Under the pieces are notes generated by a model. It made no database searches and was not told where the DNA came from. It saw only the letters and a program-made list of their open reading frames with translations. A DNA stretch of 64,000 bases from JALOLV01 sp046295175 (GTDB taxonomy: Bacteria; Bacteroidota; Bacteroidia; Cytophagales; Spirosomataceae): NCBI GenBank assembly GCA_046295175.1, contig JBKBNY010000008.1, forward strand, positions 124,001 to 188,000, written 5' to 3'. A program made the translations under genes and the position numbers. Within the stretch, counting starts at the first letter, position 1, and each line of letters starts with the position of its first letter. Positions 42,930 to 50,847 of the stretch are shown here, piece by piece.

Positions 42930-43679
42930 TTATTGATTAACTGTGTTTACGTGATAACCTTTGAAATCGAATAATTGGGTGTATGGAGCGAGGCGTTTGG
43001 TTTGTGGGTCGTAAGTAAAAAAGACAGATTTGAAGAAAACTCCTGCTTTGTTACCTTCTACGTCTATCAAAGCATCGCAATTTGAAGTGAGTTTGATAGT
43101 GAATCCATCTACTTTTAGGGTTTGGATGCCCGTGCTTGTCGAGTCAGAATTCTGAGTTTGTAGTGCCAACGAATCGGCCAAGACAACGCTCGTTACGGCC
43201 ATAAACATCACATCTGAATTATTGAGATTGCTAAAAGTTGTGGCATAATTTGATTCGATTCGGTTCAGGAACTTGTAAGGGTTTTTGAGACGAACCCGGC
43301 TTGGTTTTATTAACTTCAATTTTGAATTACGTTCTAATTGCTGCTCAATCTTGGTTGAGAGAAGTTTAATTTTTGGGGTCTCGGCATCAAGGTCGGCCGA
43401 AAGGTCGATGTCGGCTGCAATGACCAACGAATTAACCTCTGAATCAATCGTTACATCGCTCGAATCAACTTTTTCATGAAAAATATAACCTACAAATTTA
43501 TCTTTCTGATTGATATAGTAAACATCGCCAACATTGGCCTGAATCGAGTTGAGTAAACCATACGGCGAAGTGTAAGTTGCAATATCTTTGCAGCTCACCG
43601 TACCCGTGAGCATTCGGCTGCAAGATGACAATGAGCCAACCGAAATAGTAAAAAGAAATAGTTTTAGGGTTGTTTTCAT
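42930..43679 (-). CDS. putative lipoprotein of unknown function upstream of patatin
   Basis: 249 residues. Lipoprotein signal MKTTLKLFLFTISVGSLSSC, with the lipobox Cys at residue 20. The mature protein is beta-rich with no family I can name. It contains NVGDVYYINQKDKFVGYIFHE, a Ser/Asp-rich middle and FFTYDPQTKRLAPYTQLFDF. Regular polar/hydrophobic alternation suggests a soluble periplasmic-facing domain. It lies directly ahead of the patatin gene (4-bp gap). A -7-like box TACATTTG is at 43760-43753 on the minus strand. Confidence 0.72.
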   Translation of the reverse strand: MKTTLKLFLFTISVGSLSSCSRMLTGTVSCKDIATYTSPYGLLNSIQANVGDVYYINQKDKFVGYIFHEKVDSSDVTIDSEVNSLVIAADIDLSADLDAETPKIKLLSTKIEQQLERNSKLKLIKPSRVRLKNPYKFLNRIESNYATTFSNLNNSDVMFMAVTSVVLADSLALQTQNSDSTSTGIQTLKVDGFTIKLTSNCDALIDVEGNKAGVFFKSVFFTYDPQTKRLAPYTQLFDFKGYHVNTVNQ

Positions 43680-43787
43680 GGCTATAAGTAGATACTCGGG
43701 CTTTAGGGTCAGGTTTAGGTTTTCGGTCTGACTGTCGTCCGACCTCGGTATGCAAATGTAGCAAATACAAAAACATATTTTAGAGCG

Positions 43788-43855
43788 TATATTTGCTTAA
43801 TCAGAAAAACAGGTATTTTTACGTGTATGAAAACTCTTTGGTTATCATAGTTTTG
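43788..43855 (+). promoter_or_regulatory. two candidate -7 elements ahead of the 43889 gene
   Basis: TATATTTG (43788-43795) and TAGTTTTG (43848-43855) both match TAnnTTTG. The nearer would give a leader of about 27 nt. Confidence 0.4.
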
Positions 43856-43888
43856 TACAATCCGTTTACCTAAAAAACATTTATAACA

Positions 43889-44305
43889 ATGGCATCAAAA
43901 GACCCTTACAAAATTCCGTTGAAAACTGCTCAAGATTGGATTAAAAACTGGCTTAACTACACACCATCTGCCGATGATGCAACTGCCAGCCCGACTTCTG
44001 AAATGCGTGGTTTTATTGTTAGAAAAGATGACTTGACAGATTTGATGAAAGAAGCCCCAGATGCCGAATTCGTCAGATTCTACATTGGTCTTCATAAAGA
44101 CGAAAAAGGTAAAAATATCCCACATTTATTATCTGTAAATGCCAAGGCAGTGCCAGACCCAAAACACCCTGGTTTATTTTTTATCAAAGATATGATTAAT
44201 CAAAGCCCAGTAGGTGCTATGGTAGGTGGCGAAGAAGATGTAAATGATGTAACTCATCCTGTGCCGCCTTACGATGACCCAACCAGCCCGCTAAATAACC
44301 CTTAA
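43889..44305 (+). CDS. small cytoplasmic protein of unknown function
   Basis: 138 residues, acidic, no signal or membrane helix. Sequence is compact from 1 to about 110 (IPLKTAQDWIKNWLNYTPSA, MRGFIVRKDDLTDLMKEAPD, FVRFYIGLHKDEKGKN, GLFFIKDMINQSP), then a Pro/Asp-rich tail (PVPPYDDPTSPLNNP). I recognise a type found as single genes in Cytophagales, but no named domain. It precedes the membrane protein/histidine kinase/regulator unit by 63 bp and could be co-transcribed with it. Confidence 0.75.
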   Translation: MASKDPYKIPLKTAQDWIKNWLNYTPSADDATASPTSEMRGFIVRKDDLTDLMKEAPDAEFVRFYIGLHKDEKGKNIPHLLSVNAKAVPDPKHPGLFFIKDMINQSPVGAMVGGEEDVNDVTHPVPPYDDPTSPLNNP

Positions 44306-44368
44306 GTATAAATGAATCGCTGGTAGTACTTAAAACCTACCTTTTTGCCAATTTTGACGAAAGAGAAT

Positions 44369-45013
44369 ATGAACCCTATCATCAAATTTATTAGCTATAA
44401 TATCTCTTGGGTACTGGTAGTTCCCATTTTGGTGATTCTCTTTCGTCATAAACATTTAAAGAAGGAGTTAAAAATTGCCGCAATCTTTGTAGGAATGGGG
44501 ATTTTCTTTGAGATTTTATCTCGTATAATCGCTTATATCTACAAGACCAACCTACCAATGCTCCATCTTTATACGATTCTCGAATTTTGTTTGATTGCAT
44601 GGTTTTATCATAATTTTTTTGATGGCTTCTTTAATCAGAAAACAGTTCCGATATTGATTTTGAGCTTTGTTGGATTCGCCATTATCAATATTACTTTCAT
44701 TCAGAGTCTATTCGAGTTCAATACTTATCCGAGAGGTTTAGAGAGTTTATTAATAACGGGTCTCGCGATTTTAGCATTCTATAAGATGCTTCAAGAATTA
44801 GAATACACTCGGCTCGATAAATCACCAATTTTCTGGATAAATTCAGGATTTTTAATCTACTTTGCAGGAAGTCTTTTTTTATTTTTAATGGGCAATTTAC
44901 TTTTGTCAAAAGATAGACAATTGAGCCTGATAGCTTGGACAATCCACGCTTTCTTGTTTGGTTTTATGCAGATATTTATAGCAGTCGGTTTATGGCACAG
45001 TCCTCGTCGGTAG
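44369..45013 (+). CDS. seven-helix-type inner-membrane protein
   Basis: 214 residues from the ATG at 44369. Six or seven hydrophobic helices are visible: YNISWVLVVPILVILF, LKIAAIFVGMGIFFEIL, YTILEFCLIAWFYHNFF, VPILILSFVGFAIINITF, LLITGLAILAFYKML, FLIYFAGSLFLFLMGNLL and a last AFLFGFMQIFIAVGL. It lacks catalytic motifs. The next gene is a histidine kinase whose start overlaps this one by 22 bp, so it may be a sensor or membrane partner for that kinase, a coupling common in Bacteroidota. This is inferred from position. Confidence 0.8.
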   Translation: MNPIIKFISYNISWVLVVPILVILFRHKHLKKELKIAAIFVGMGIFFEILSRIIAYIYKTNLPMLHLYTILEFCLIAWFYHNFFDGFFNQKTVPILILSFVGFAIINITFIQSLFEFNTYPRGLESLLITGLAILAFYKMLQELEYTRLDKSPIFWINSGFLIYFAGSLFLFLMGNLLLSKDRQLSLIAWTIHAFLFGFMQIFIAVGLWHSPRR

Positions 45014-45786
45014 ATTTAACAATATTATTATTTGGAGGTACTATTGCTATGCTCTTGCTTGCGGGCGGAATCGTGACATTTATCGTACTTTACCAACGTC
45101 GTATCTTACAAAAAAACCTACAACTCAAAGAGATTGAGACAATCCACCAAAAAGAGCTTTTTCATGGCACACTCGATGCCATCGAAAACGAACGCCAACG
45201 CCTTGCGAGAGATTTGCACGATGAGGTCGGAGCAGCTCTTTCTACTTTGCGGCTGTCATTGAGCCAGATTCAACATCAGTTATCAAAGAATCAGAATGTT
45301 GAAGCACTGACCGAAAACAGCAAAATGATGATTGATAGCACGATAGAAAGTGTTCGCCGAATCTCGAATGATTTATTGCCAAATGGGCTCTCTGAGTTAG
45401 GATTGGCCTATGCTGTTGAGGCTCTTTGTAACAAAATTATGAAGGTCTCAGATTTAAACATTGACCTCGATTTTGAAGAAATAAATGAGCCTGACTCACG
45501 CCTCAACTTGATTCTGTATCGCATCATTCAAGAATTACTAAATAACGCCATAAAGTATTCGCAATCGACAGAAATTGCGTTATCTTTACAAAAATCTAAT
45601 GGTCAATTACTGCTGCATTATAAAGACAACGGAAAAGGATTCGACTTTGAAGAAGCATACCGCCGAGGCGGGCTTGGGCTAAAAAATGTCGAAACCCGAA
45701 CAAAGATGCTCAACGGAGAAGTATCTTTTGCTACACAACCTCAACAAGGTCTCGAAGTAAATATTACAATACCCATACCTGTTTAA
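44992..45786 (+). CDS. NarL-class (HisKA_3) sensor histidine kinase
   Basis: 264 residues from ATG 44992 (MAQSSSVDL), overlapping the membrane gene by 22 bp. A single TM helix (residues 8-32) is followed by a coiled coil. HisKA_3 has the phosphoacceptor His in RDLHDEVGAALSTLRLSL, then HATPase with QELLNNAIKYSQ, DNGKGFD and GGLGLKNVETR. With almost no periplasmic domain, its input is likely the upstream membrane protein. It phosphorylates the regulator encoded 77 bp downstream. Confidence 0.93.
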   Translation: MAQSSSVDLTILLFGGTIAMLLLAGGIVTFIVLYQRRILQKNLQLKEIETIHQKELFHGTLDAIENERQRLARDLHDEVGAALSTLRLSLSQIQHQLSKNQNVEALTENSKMMIDSTIESVRRISNDLLPNGLSELGLAYAVEALCNKIMKVSDLNIDLDFEEINEPDSRLNLILYRIIQELLNNAIKYSQSTEIALSLQKSNGQLLLHYKDNGKGFDFEEAYRRGGLGLKNVETRTKMLNGEVSFATQPQQGLEVNITIPIPV

Positions 45787-45863
45787 GTTTGAGTCTGGTT
45801 AGGCCATTACTCAACCCGTTTATAATTTTTACCCGTATTACCTATCTTAGAGGTTACTATAAT

Positions 45864-46538
45864 ATGAAAACGATTCAAGTCGCCATTGCAGACGACCAGA
45901 TGCTGTTTCGTAAAGGTATGATTTCGATTGTGAATTCATTTGAAGGAATCGAAATTACGATTGAAGCCGAAAACGGAAAGCAACTTTTACAAGGTTTAGA
46001 AGCAATCTTCCATAAACCCGACGTGGTTTTGCTCGACCTTTCGATGCCCGAACTCAACGGTGTAGAGACCGCCAAAGTTCTTCACAAAAGCTATCCAAAC
46101 ATTAAAATCATTGTACTTTCTGTTTACAACGAAGACCTCTTTGTATCGCATTTGATGGATTTAGGCGTAAATGCCTACCTCTATAAAAATGTAGAACCCC
46201 GAGAGGTCGAAGAAGCAATCCGCACCGTAATCGAAAAAGATTTTTATTTCAACGATGCCTTTTTAAAAGCCTTGAAAAACCGAAGCAACGGCAAAAAGCC
46301 AAAACTACTCATCCAAGACGATATTCCGTCTATCCTGACCCACCGCGAGATTGAGGTGCTTGACCTCATCTGTAAACAACACACCGCACAAGAGATTGCC
46401 GATAAGTTATTTATCAGCACCCGAACCGTAGATGGGCATCGTAATAACCTACTCGAAAAAACGGGTGTACGCAATACGGCAGGCTTGGTTGTTTTTGCTA
46501 TTAAGAATGGTCTTGTGGACCCAAATGCTCTTTTGTAA
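45864..46538 (+). CDS. NarL/LuxR-family response regulator
   Basis: 224 residues from ATG 45864 (MKTIQVAIADDQ). Receiver domain has the acidic pair in ADDQ, the phosphoacceptor Asp in VLLDLSMPELNG and the conserved Lys in YLYKNVEP. A LuxR-type helix-turn-helix follows (LTHREIEVLDLICKQHTAQE, then DKLFISTRTVDGHRNNLLEKTG). Partner is the preceding kinase. The longer frame from 45789 has a poor N-terminus. Target genes are unknown. Confidence 0.95.
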   Translation: MKTIQVAIADDQMLFRKGMISIVNSFEGIEITIEAENGKQLLQGLEAIFHKPDVVLLDLSMPELNGVETAKVLHKSYPNIKIIVLSVYNEDLFVSHLMDLGVNAYLYKNVEPREVEEAIRTVIEKDFYFNDAFLKALKNRSNGKKPKLLIQDDIPSILTHREIEVLDLICKQHTAQEIADKLFISTRTVDGHRNNLLEKTGVRNTAGLVVFAIKNGLVDPNALL

Positions 46539-46680
46539 TTTACAGTATGGGCGAATTGTATTCGCCCACAATTCTTCTAAAAATCGCCTATTTATACCTT
46601 CAAATTGCTTAAATTGCCTTTCTACAAATAAATTTCAAAAAAACTTTTCACCGTGCATTTAGTTTGCACTGTGTCGCTTA

Positions 46681-46754
46681 TAACTTTGTATCGTCAAGTT
46701 GAGGGATAAATAAAATATCAAAACTTGTACATAGAAATCATTACATTTGTACAA
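46681..46754 (+). promoter_or_regulatory. recA upstream region: two -7 boxes and an inverted repeat
   Basis: TAACTTTG (46681-46688) and TACATTTG (46742-46749) match the -7 consensus. A spaced inverted repeat TTGTACA (46725-46731) / TGTACAA (46748-46754) overlaps the second box, and the first lies 37 bp upstream of it. It is unlike LexA boxes I know from other phyla; operator role is unproven. Confidence 0.45.
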
Positions 46755-46775
46755 AACTTAAATTCTTACAATAAA

Positions 46776-47846
46776 ATGGCTGCAGAAAAAAATTCTGAAA
46801 ATGACAAATTGAAACTTCTCCAGACCACAATGGAGAAATTGGATAAAGCATACGGAAAAGGTACGGTGATGCGTCTGAGCGATGCCAAAGTACTTGAAGT
46901 TCCGACAATCTCTACGGGTTCTTTGGGTGTTGATTTGGCTTTGGGTATTGGTGGTTTTCCGAAGGGACGTATCGTAGAGATTTACGGGCCAGAATCTTCG
47001 GGTAAAACAACCCTTGCGATGCAAGCCATTGCCGAATCTCAGAAACAAGGAGGAATCGCCGCTTTTATTGATGCCGAACACGCATTTGACCGCTCTTATG
47101 CCGAAAAACTCGGAATCGATACCAAAAACCTACTTATTTCGCAGCCAGATTATGGTGAGCAAGCTCTCGAAATCGCCGAGCATTTGATTAGCTCAGGAGC
47201 AGTTGACATTTGTGTGATTGACTCGGTAGCAGCACTTGTACCAAAAGCCGAACTCGAAGGCGAGATGGGCGATAGCAAAATGGGTTTGCAGGCACGTATG
47301 ATGTCGCAGGCGATGCGTAAACTTACGGGTACTATCAATAAAACTGGCTGTTGCTGTATATTTATCAACCAGTTGCGTGATAAAATCGGGGTGATGTTCG
47401 GAAACCCAGAAACTACAACGGGTGGTAATGCCTTGAAATTCTACGCATCAATCCGTGTTGATATTCGTCGAATCGGTGCTATCAAAGATGGCGATGATAT
47501 TTTAGGAAACCGTACACGTGTCAAAATCGTGAAAAACAAATTGGCTCCGCCGTTCAAGGTCGTTGAGTTCGACATCATGTATGGCGAAGGCGTATCGAAA
47601 GTGGGCGAAGTGTTAGATTTAGCAGTAGAATTAGACATTGTGAAAAAATCTGGCTCTTGGTTCTCATTTGATGGCAACAAACTCGGACAAGGCCGCGATG
47701 CAGTAAAAGATATGCTAAAAGACAACCCAGAATTGATGGAAACCCTCGAAGCCCGCATCAAAGAGAAAGTATCGAAAGATGCCGATGCCTTGATGGATGG
47801 CAAACCTGGCGACCAAGATGGTGTTGTTGATGCCGAACAAGAATAA
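46776..47846 (+). CDS. recA: recombinase RecA
   Basis: 356 residues from ATG 46776 (MAAEKNSENDK). Walker A GPESSGKTT (about residues 70-78), Walker B-like DICVIDSVAALVPKAELEGEMGD (in parts), the DNA-binding loop 2 region MFGNPETTTGGNALKFYAS, and the acidic C-terminus ending GVVDAEQE are all present. It polymerises on single-stranded DNA for strand exchange. It follows the response regulator by 237 bp with its own upstream signals and ends in a terminator, so it is monocistronic. Confidence 0.98.
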   Translation: MAAEKNSENDKLKLLQTTMEKLDKAYGKGTVMRLSDAKVLEVPTISTGSLGVDLALGIGGFPKGRIVEIYGPESSGKTTLAMQAIAESQKQGGIAAFIDAEHAFDRSYAEKLGIDTKNLLISQPDYGEQALEIAEHLISSGAVDICVIDSVAALVPKAELEGEMGDSKMGLQARMMSQAMRKLTGTINKTGCCCIFINQLRDKIGVMFGNPETTTGGNALKFYASIRVDIRRIGAIKDGDDILGNRTRVKIVKNKLAPPFKVVEFDIMYGEGVSKVGEVLDLAVELDIVKKSGSWFSFDGNKLGQGRDAVKDMLKDNPELMETLEARIKEKVSKDADALMDGKPGDQDGVVDAEQE

Positions 47847-47869
47847 GATTCTTTTCTTGTACCTCATCC

Positions 47870-47903
47870 AAAACCCTTCTCCTTACCAGAGAAGGGTTTT
47901 ATT
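47870..47903 (+). terminator. recA terminator
   Basis: AAAACCCTTCTC (47870-47881) and GAGAAGGGTTTT (47889-47900) form a perfect 12-bp stem followed by ATTTT. Confidence 0.9.
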
Positions 47904-47928
47904 TTAGAGGTCTATATCAAAAATACAA

Positions 47929-47955
47929 AAGCCCCCGAGGCTACCTCAGAGGCTT
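47929..47955 (-). terminator. terminator after DUF3276 gene
   Basis: On the minus strand AAGCCTCTGAGG (47955-47944) pairs with CCTCGGGGGCTT (47940-47929) around TAG, with two imperfect pairs, followed by TTGTATTTTTG. Confidence 0.8.
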
Positions 47956-47986
47956 CAATGTCTTTACTCTTAGTGTTTGGAATACC

Positions 47987-48325
47987 TTACTCCCACTTCA
48001 AATCTGAGCCTCCGCCGCTGAATTCTTCTTCTTCGTGTTCGGAAGCCTCACGCTTGAACTGAGAGAAGTCGAAGTTTGGCATTAATTCTGACTTAATGTG
48101 GTCAACAGTTTCTTGAAGAGCTTCGAGGAATTTATCAAAATCCTCTTTGTAAACAAACATCTTGCTCTTCTCAAAAACAAATCCACCATCTTTTTGATAG
48201 CGGCGACTTTCGGTAATCGTCAGGTAGTAGTCATTTGAGCGAGTACTTCTAACATCAAAAAAGTACGTACGCTTACCTGCTCTTACGCGTTTTGAGTAAA
48301 TTTTGTCTCTGTCTTCTCTTTCCAC
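47987..48325 (-). CDS. PUR-alpha-like DNA/RNA-binding protein (DUF3276)
   Basis: 112 residues. Single PUR domain of Bacteroidota: KIYSKRVRAGKRTYFFDVRS, YYLTITESRRYQKDG and KSKMFVYKEDFDKFLEALQE in order, with an acidic C-terminal tail (EHEEEEFSGGG). Such proteins bind purine-rich single-stranded nucleic acid as dimers; a Borrelia relative acts as a regulator. Start is GTG at 48325; no ATG precedes the conserved domain. A -7 element TATTTTTG (48365-48358, minus) fits, giving a leader of about 26 nt. Confidence 0.9.
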   Translation of the reverse strand: MEREDRDKIYSKRVRAGKRTYFFDVRSTRSNDYYLTITESRRYQKDGGFVFEKSKMFVYKEDFDKFLEALQETVDHIKSELMPNFDFSQFKREASEHEEEEFSGGGSDLKWE

Positions 48326-48694
48326 AATCCTGTTGGTTTTAGGGGTTAAACTGATTTCAAAAATAGTTTTTTGAATTGGTTGAAAAAAGTTTTTTTGAAA
48401 AATAATTATTAACGAATAGAATCCAAAAATAATATTTTTTAAATGATAATTTAGATAAAACCAATAAAAATGTTTACTTTTCTCGAATACACAGAATTTT
48501 TGATTAATCAGAGTTTTTTGTAATTATGCAACTAATTAATGTGTCAATTTGTCATACGTAAATACTTAATAATCTGATAGTCAGATATTTACATTTTTTC
48601 GGTATTTATTGGTACGACTATTGTTGAGAAACTTCCGCTAACCAAATAGAACTCGCCTGTGATAAAAAAACAAAAAAAATACCCCAAAAAAAAC
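48326..48694. other. 369-bp AT-rich intergenic region
   Basis: Very AT-rich. Contains the DUF3276 -7 element near 48360 and a stem ATCTGA (48572-48577) / TCAGAT (48581-48586) flanked by GTAAAT and ATTTAC, which could be a dimer site for a regulator of the downstream rlpA gene. No gene is seen. Confidence 0.5.
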
Positions 48695-49237
48695 ATGAAT
48701 TTTAGATTAGCTTTCAGTATCTTAATGAGTGTTTTATTTTTCTCGAATGCCTATACGCAAGTGTCACTCGGCTCTGAGTCTTACGGCAAAGCATCTTACT
48801 ACGCCGGAAAATTCTACGGAAACCGAACCGCCAGTGGCGAGACCCTCAGCAAAGAAGAATACACCTGTGCCCACCGCACACTACCGTTTGGTACAATGAT
48901 TGAAGTAACAAATCTGACAAACAATAAATGGTGTGTCGTCAGAGTTAATGATAGAGGACCTTTTGCACACGACCGCATCTTGGATGTAAGCGAGCCAGCC
49001 GCTCGAAAATTAGGCATGAAAGGTGCTGGTGTCGTAAAAGTCAAATTGATGATAGTTGGTGATAACGGCAATATCTTTATTGGTCGTCCCGAGGCATTAG
49101 TCGAAGATATTTCGGACTTAGTCAAAGGCGATAGCAATAATACAACTGAGATTCCGCTCAAACCTCAACCAAAGGTTATCAAACAAAAGCACCCAAAATC
49201 GGTTGCTAAAAAAAGAGCCAATAGAAGGAAGAAATAA
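48695..49237 (+). CDS. RlpA-like double-psi beta-barrel protein
   Basis: 180 residues from ATG 48695; a GTG 36 bp upstream is possible but adds a poly-Lys stretch. Signal peptide MNFRLAFSILMSVLFFSNAYTQ. The DPBB domain (about 25-120) shows GKASYYAGKFYGNRTASGE, EYTCAHRTLPFGTMIEVTN and VRVNDRGPFAHDRILDVSE, including the Asp of RlpA lytic transglycosylases. A basic tail (KQKHPKSVAKKRANRRKK) follows. It probably acts on peptidoglycan in the periplasm; a SPOR domain is missing. Confidence 0.9.
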   Translation: MNFRLAFSILMSVLFFSNAYTQVSLGSESYGKASYYAGKFYGNRTASGETLSKEEYTCAHRTLPFGTMIEVTNLTNNKWCVVRVNDRGPFAHDRILDVSEPAARKLGMKGAGVVKVKLMIVGDNGNIFIGRPEALVEDISDLVKGDSNNTTEIPLKPQPKVIKQKHPKSVAKKRANRRKK

Positions 49238-49242
49238 TTTCA

Positions 49243-49275
49243 TTGTCAGTCGGTAGTCATTTGATAGTCATTCAG
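49243..49275. repeat. three 11-bp repeats left of the four-helix gene
   Basis: TTGTCAGTCGG, TAGTCATTTGA and TAGTCATTCAG run head to tail. They are in inverted orientation to the triplet at 49653-49685 on the other side of the gene. Confidence 0.75.
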
Positions 49276-49291
49276 TAGTATTGTTTAAAAA

Positions 49292-49660
49292 ATGGATATA
49301 ATTGAATTACGAGTTTATCAGGAATCTATGAAAATGGCAGAAGAAATATGGAAAATTGTCATCAAATGGGATTACTTCTGCAAGGATACAATCGGCAAAC
49401 AACTTGTTCGTTCGGCAGATTCTATTGCTGCAAATCTGAGTGAAGGCTTTGGGAGATTTCACTTCAAAGAAAATATCAATTTTTGTTATTATTCTCGTGG
49501 CTCACTTTACGAAACCAAGACTTGGCTTACAAAAGCATATAATCGCTCATTAATTTCGGAGGATGGCTATCAAAAATTTGATAATTGGATAAAAGATGTA
49601 GGAATCAAACTCAATAATTACATAAATTCGATTGGCAGATTCAATAAATCAACTGAATGA
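49292..49660 (+). CDS. four-helix-bundle protein (S23/IVP family, Avd-like fold)
   Basis: 122 residues, all helical: IELRVYQESMKMAEEIWKIV, DTIGKQLVRSADSIAANLSE, NFCYYSRGSLYETKTWLTKA and WIKDVGIKLNNYINSIGR in order. The family includes proteins of 23S rRNA intervening sequences and the Avd factors of diversity-generating retroelements, but most stand-alone genes have unknown function. They form pentamers and bind nucleic acid in studied cases. The gene is bracketed by inverted sets of 11-bp repeats; the right set overlaps its stop. It is inserted between rlpA and DUF58. No reverse transcriptase is nearby. Confidence 0.92.
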   Translation: MDIIELRVYQESMKMAEEIWKIVIKWDYFCKDTIGKQLVRSADSIAANLSEGFGRFHFKENINFCYYSRGSLYETKTWLTKAYNRSLISEDGYQKFDNWIKDVGIKLNNYINSIGRFNKSTE

Positions 49661-49685
49661 CAAACGAATGACCATTGAATGACAA
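49653..49685. repeat. three 11-bp repeats right of the four-helix gene
   Basis: CTGAATGACAA, ACGAATGACCA and TTGAATGACAA run head to tail and include the last codons and stop of the gene. Read on the minus strand they match the left triplet (TTGTCATTCAA type). Confidence 0.75.
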
Positions 49686-49697
49686 TTTAAAATCAAA

Positions 49698-50600
49698 ATG
49701 TTAGACTTAGTAAAAATACGAGAATACGGCAACGTAGAGTTTTTGGCAAAACAGTTGGTCGAGGGTTTTATAACGGGGCTTCACAAGTCGCCATTTCATG
49801 GTTTTTCGGTCGAATTTGCCGAGCATCGCCTGTATAATACTGGCGAAAGTACTCGACACATTGATTGGAAAGTCTTCGCAAAATCTGACCGACTATACGT
49901 AAAACGCTACGAAGAAGAAACCAACCTTCGTTGCCATATCTTGATTGATACTTCGTCTTCGATGTATTATCCCGAAAAAAACAACGGTAAAATTACTTTT
50001 AGCACGATGGCGGCGGGGGCATTGGCATACATGCTTCAAAAACAACGTGATGCCGTCAGCCTGACGACATTCTCGGATAGTATCGAGCTACAAACGCCTA
50101 TCAAATCAACGCCATCGCATATACACAAGATATTTGTAGATTTAGAGAATCTCCTCCAAAAACCAAAACCTAATCGCAAAACCTCGGTGGCCGATACGCT
50201 ACACGAGATTGCCGAGAAGATTCATAAACGCTCTTTGGTGGTGATTTTCAGTGATATGTTCGATGACATTAATAATTCGGATAAATTATTCTCGGCGATG
50301 CAGCACCTTCGCCATAATTTGCACGAAGTATTACTCTTTCACGTAACCGACCGTGCTACCGAAGAAGATTTCAATTTTGAAGAACGCCCCTACGAGTTTA
50401 TTGACCTCGAAACCAACGAAAAAGTAAAGGTGCAGCCATCGCAAGTACGTGATTATTACCAGTCGGCCATCAAGACATTCTACCATGACCTCAAACTCAA
50501 ATGTGGTCAATACAAAATAGATTTCGCCGAAGCCGATATTGCTCAAGGTTTCGACCAAATCCTTTCGGCATTTTTGGTTAAGAGGGGTAAGATGAAATAA
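49698..50600 (+). CDS. DUF58 domain protein (MoxR-associated VWA-like)
   Basis: 300 residues, cytoplasmic. DUF58 signature GLHKSPFHGFSVEFAEHRLY and GESTRHIDWKVFAKSDRLYVKR (in parts) followed by a VWA-like fold with metal site DTSSSMYYP near residues 93-101 and VIFSDMFDD. DUF58 proteins normally pair with a MoxR AAA ATPase and, in Bacteroidota, with BatA/BatB oxygen-tolerance proteins; none is in the window. It ends at a clear terminator. Confidence 0.92.
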   Translation: MLDLVKIREYGNVEFLAKQLVEGFITGLHKSPFHGFSVEFAEHRLYNTGESTRHIDWKVFAKSDRLYVKRYEEETNLRCHILIDTSSSMYYPEKNNGKITFSTMAAGALAYMLQKQRDAVSLTTFSDSIELQTPIKSTPSHIHKIFVDLENLLQKPKPNRKTSVADTLHEIAEKIHKRSLVVIFSDMFDDINNSDKLFSAMQHLRHNLHEVLLFHVTDRATEEDFNFEERPYEFIDLETNEKVKVQPSQVRDYYQSAIKTFYHDLKLKCGQYKIDFAEADIAQGFDQILSAFLVKRGKMK

Positions 50601-50631
50601 CATCACGCTCCCCTTCACCCACCCCTATTCA

Positions 50632-50662
50632 GCCAATCTCAAAAAAGATTGGCTTTTTTTAT
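50632..50662 (+). terminator. terminator after DUF58 gene
   Basis: AGCCAATCT (50632-50640) and AGATTGGCT (50647-50655) pair perfectly, followed by TTTTTTAT. Confidence 0.93.
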
Positions 50663-50847
50663 TCTTCGATATTGTCTTTAGCACGGTCTTTGTACTGCTT
50701 CTCGAAAAATTGCCAATGACTGCAATTTAAAGTGACTGAAAAATGGCTCTCGTAGTGTAAACTATCTCTTTTCGGTTCAAAAGAAAGAAGGGAAATCCAT
50801 CCTTGAGTCTAAAATAAATTTGATGTTGTGTCCCAAACACCAAAATC

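Noticed and set aside
33126..46538. A single two-component circuit joining the large kinase to the NarL-type regulator
   Set aside because: The regulator has its own HisKA_3 kinase adjacent; the large kinase has a different HisKA type and lies 9 kb away.
46725..46754. LexA (SOS) box ahead of recA
   Set aside because: The inverted repeat does not match LexA sites I know, and no lexA gene is in the window; kept only as an unnamed repeat.
49292..49660. Diversity-generating retroelement, because of the Avd-like four-helix protein
   Set aside because: No reverse transcriptase and no template/variable repeat pair is visible in the window; stand-alone S23-family genes are common.
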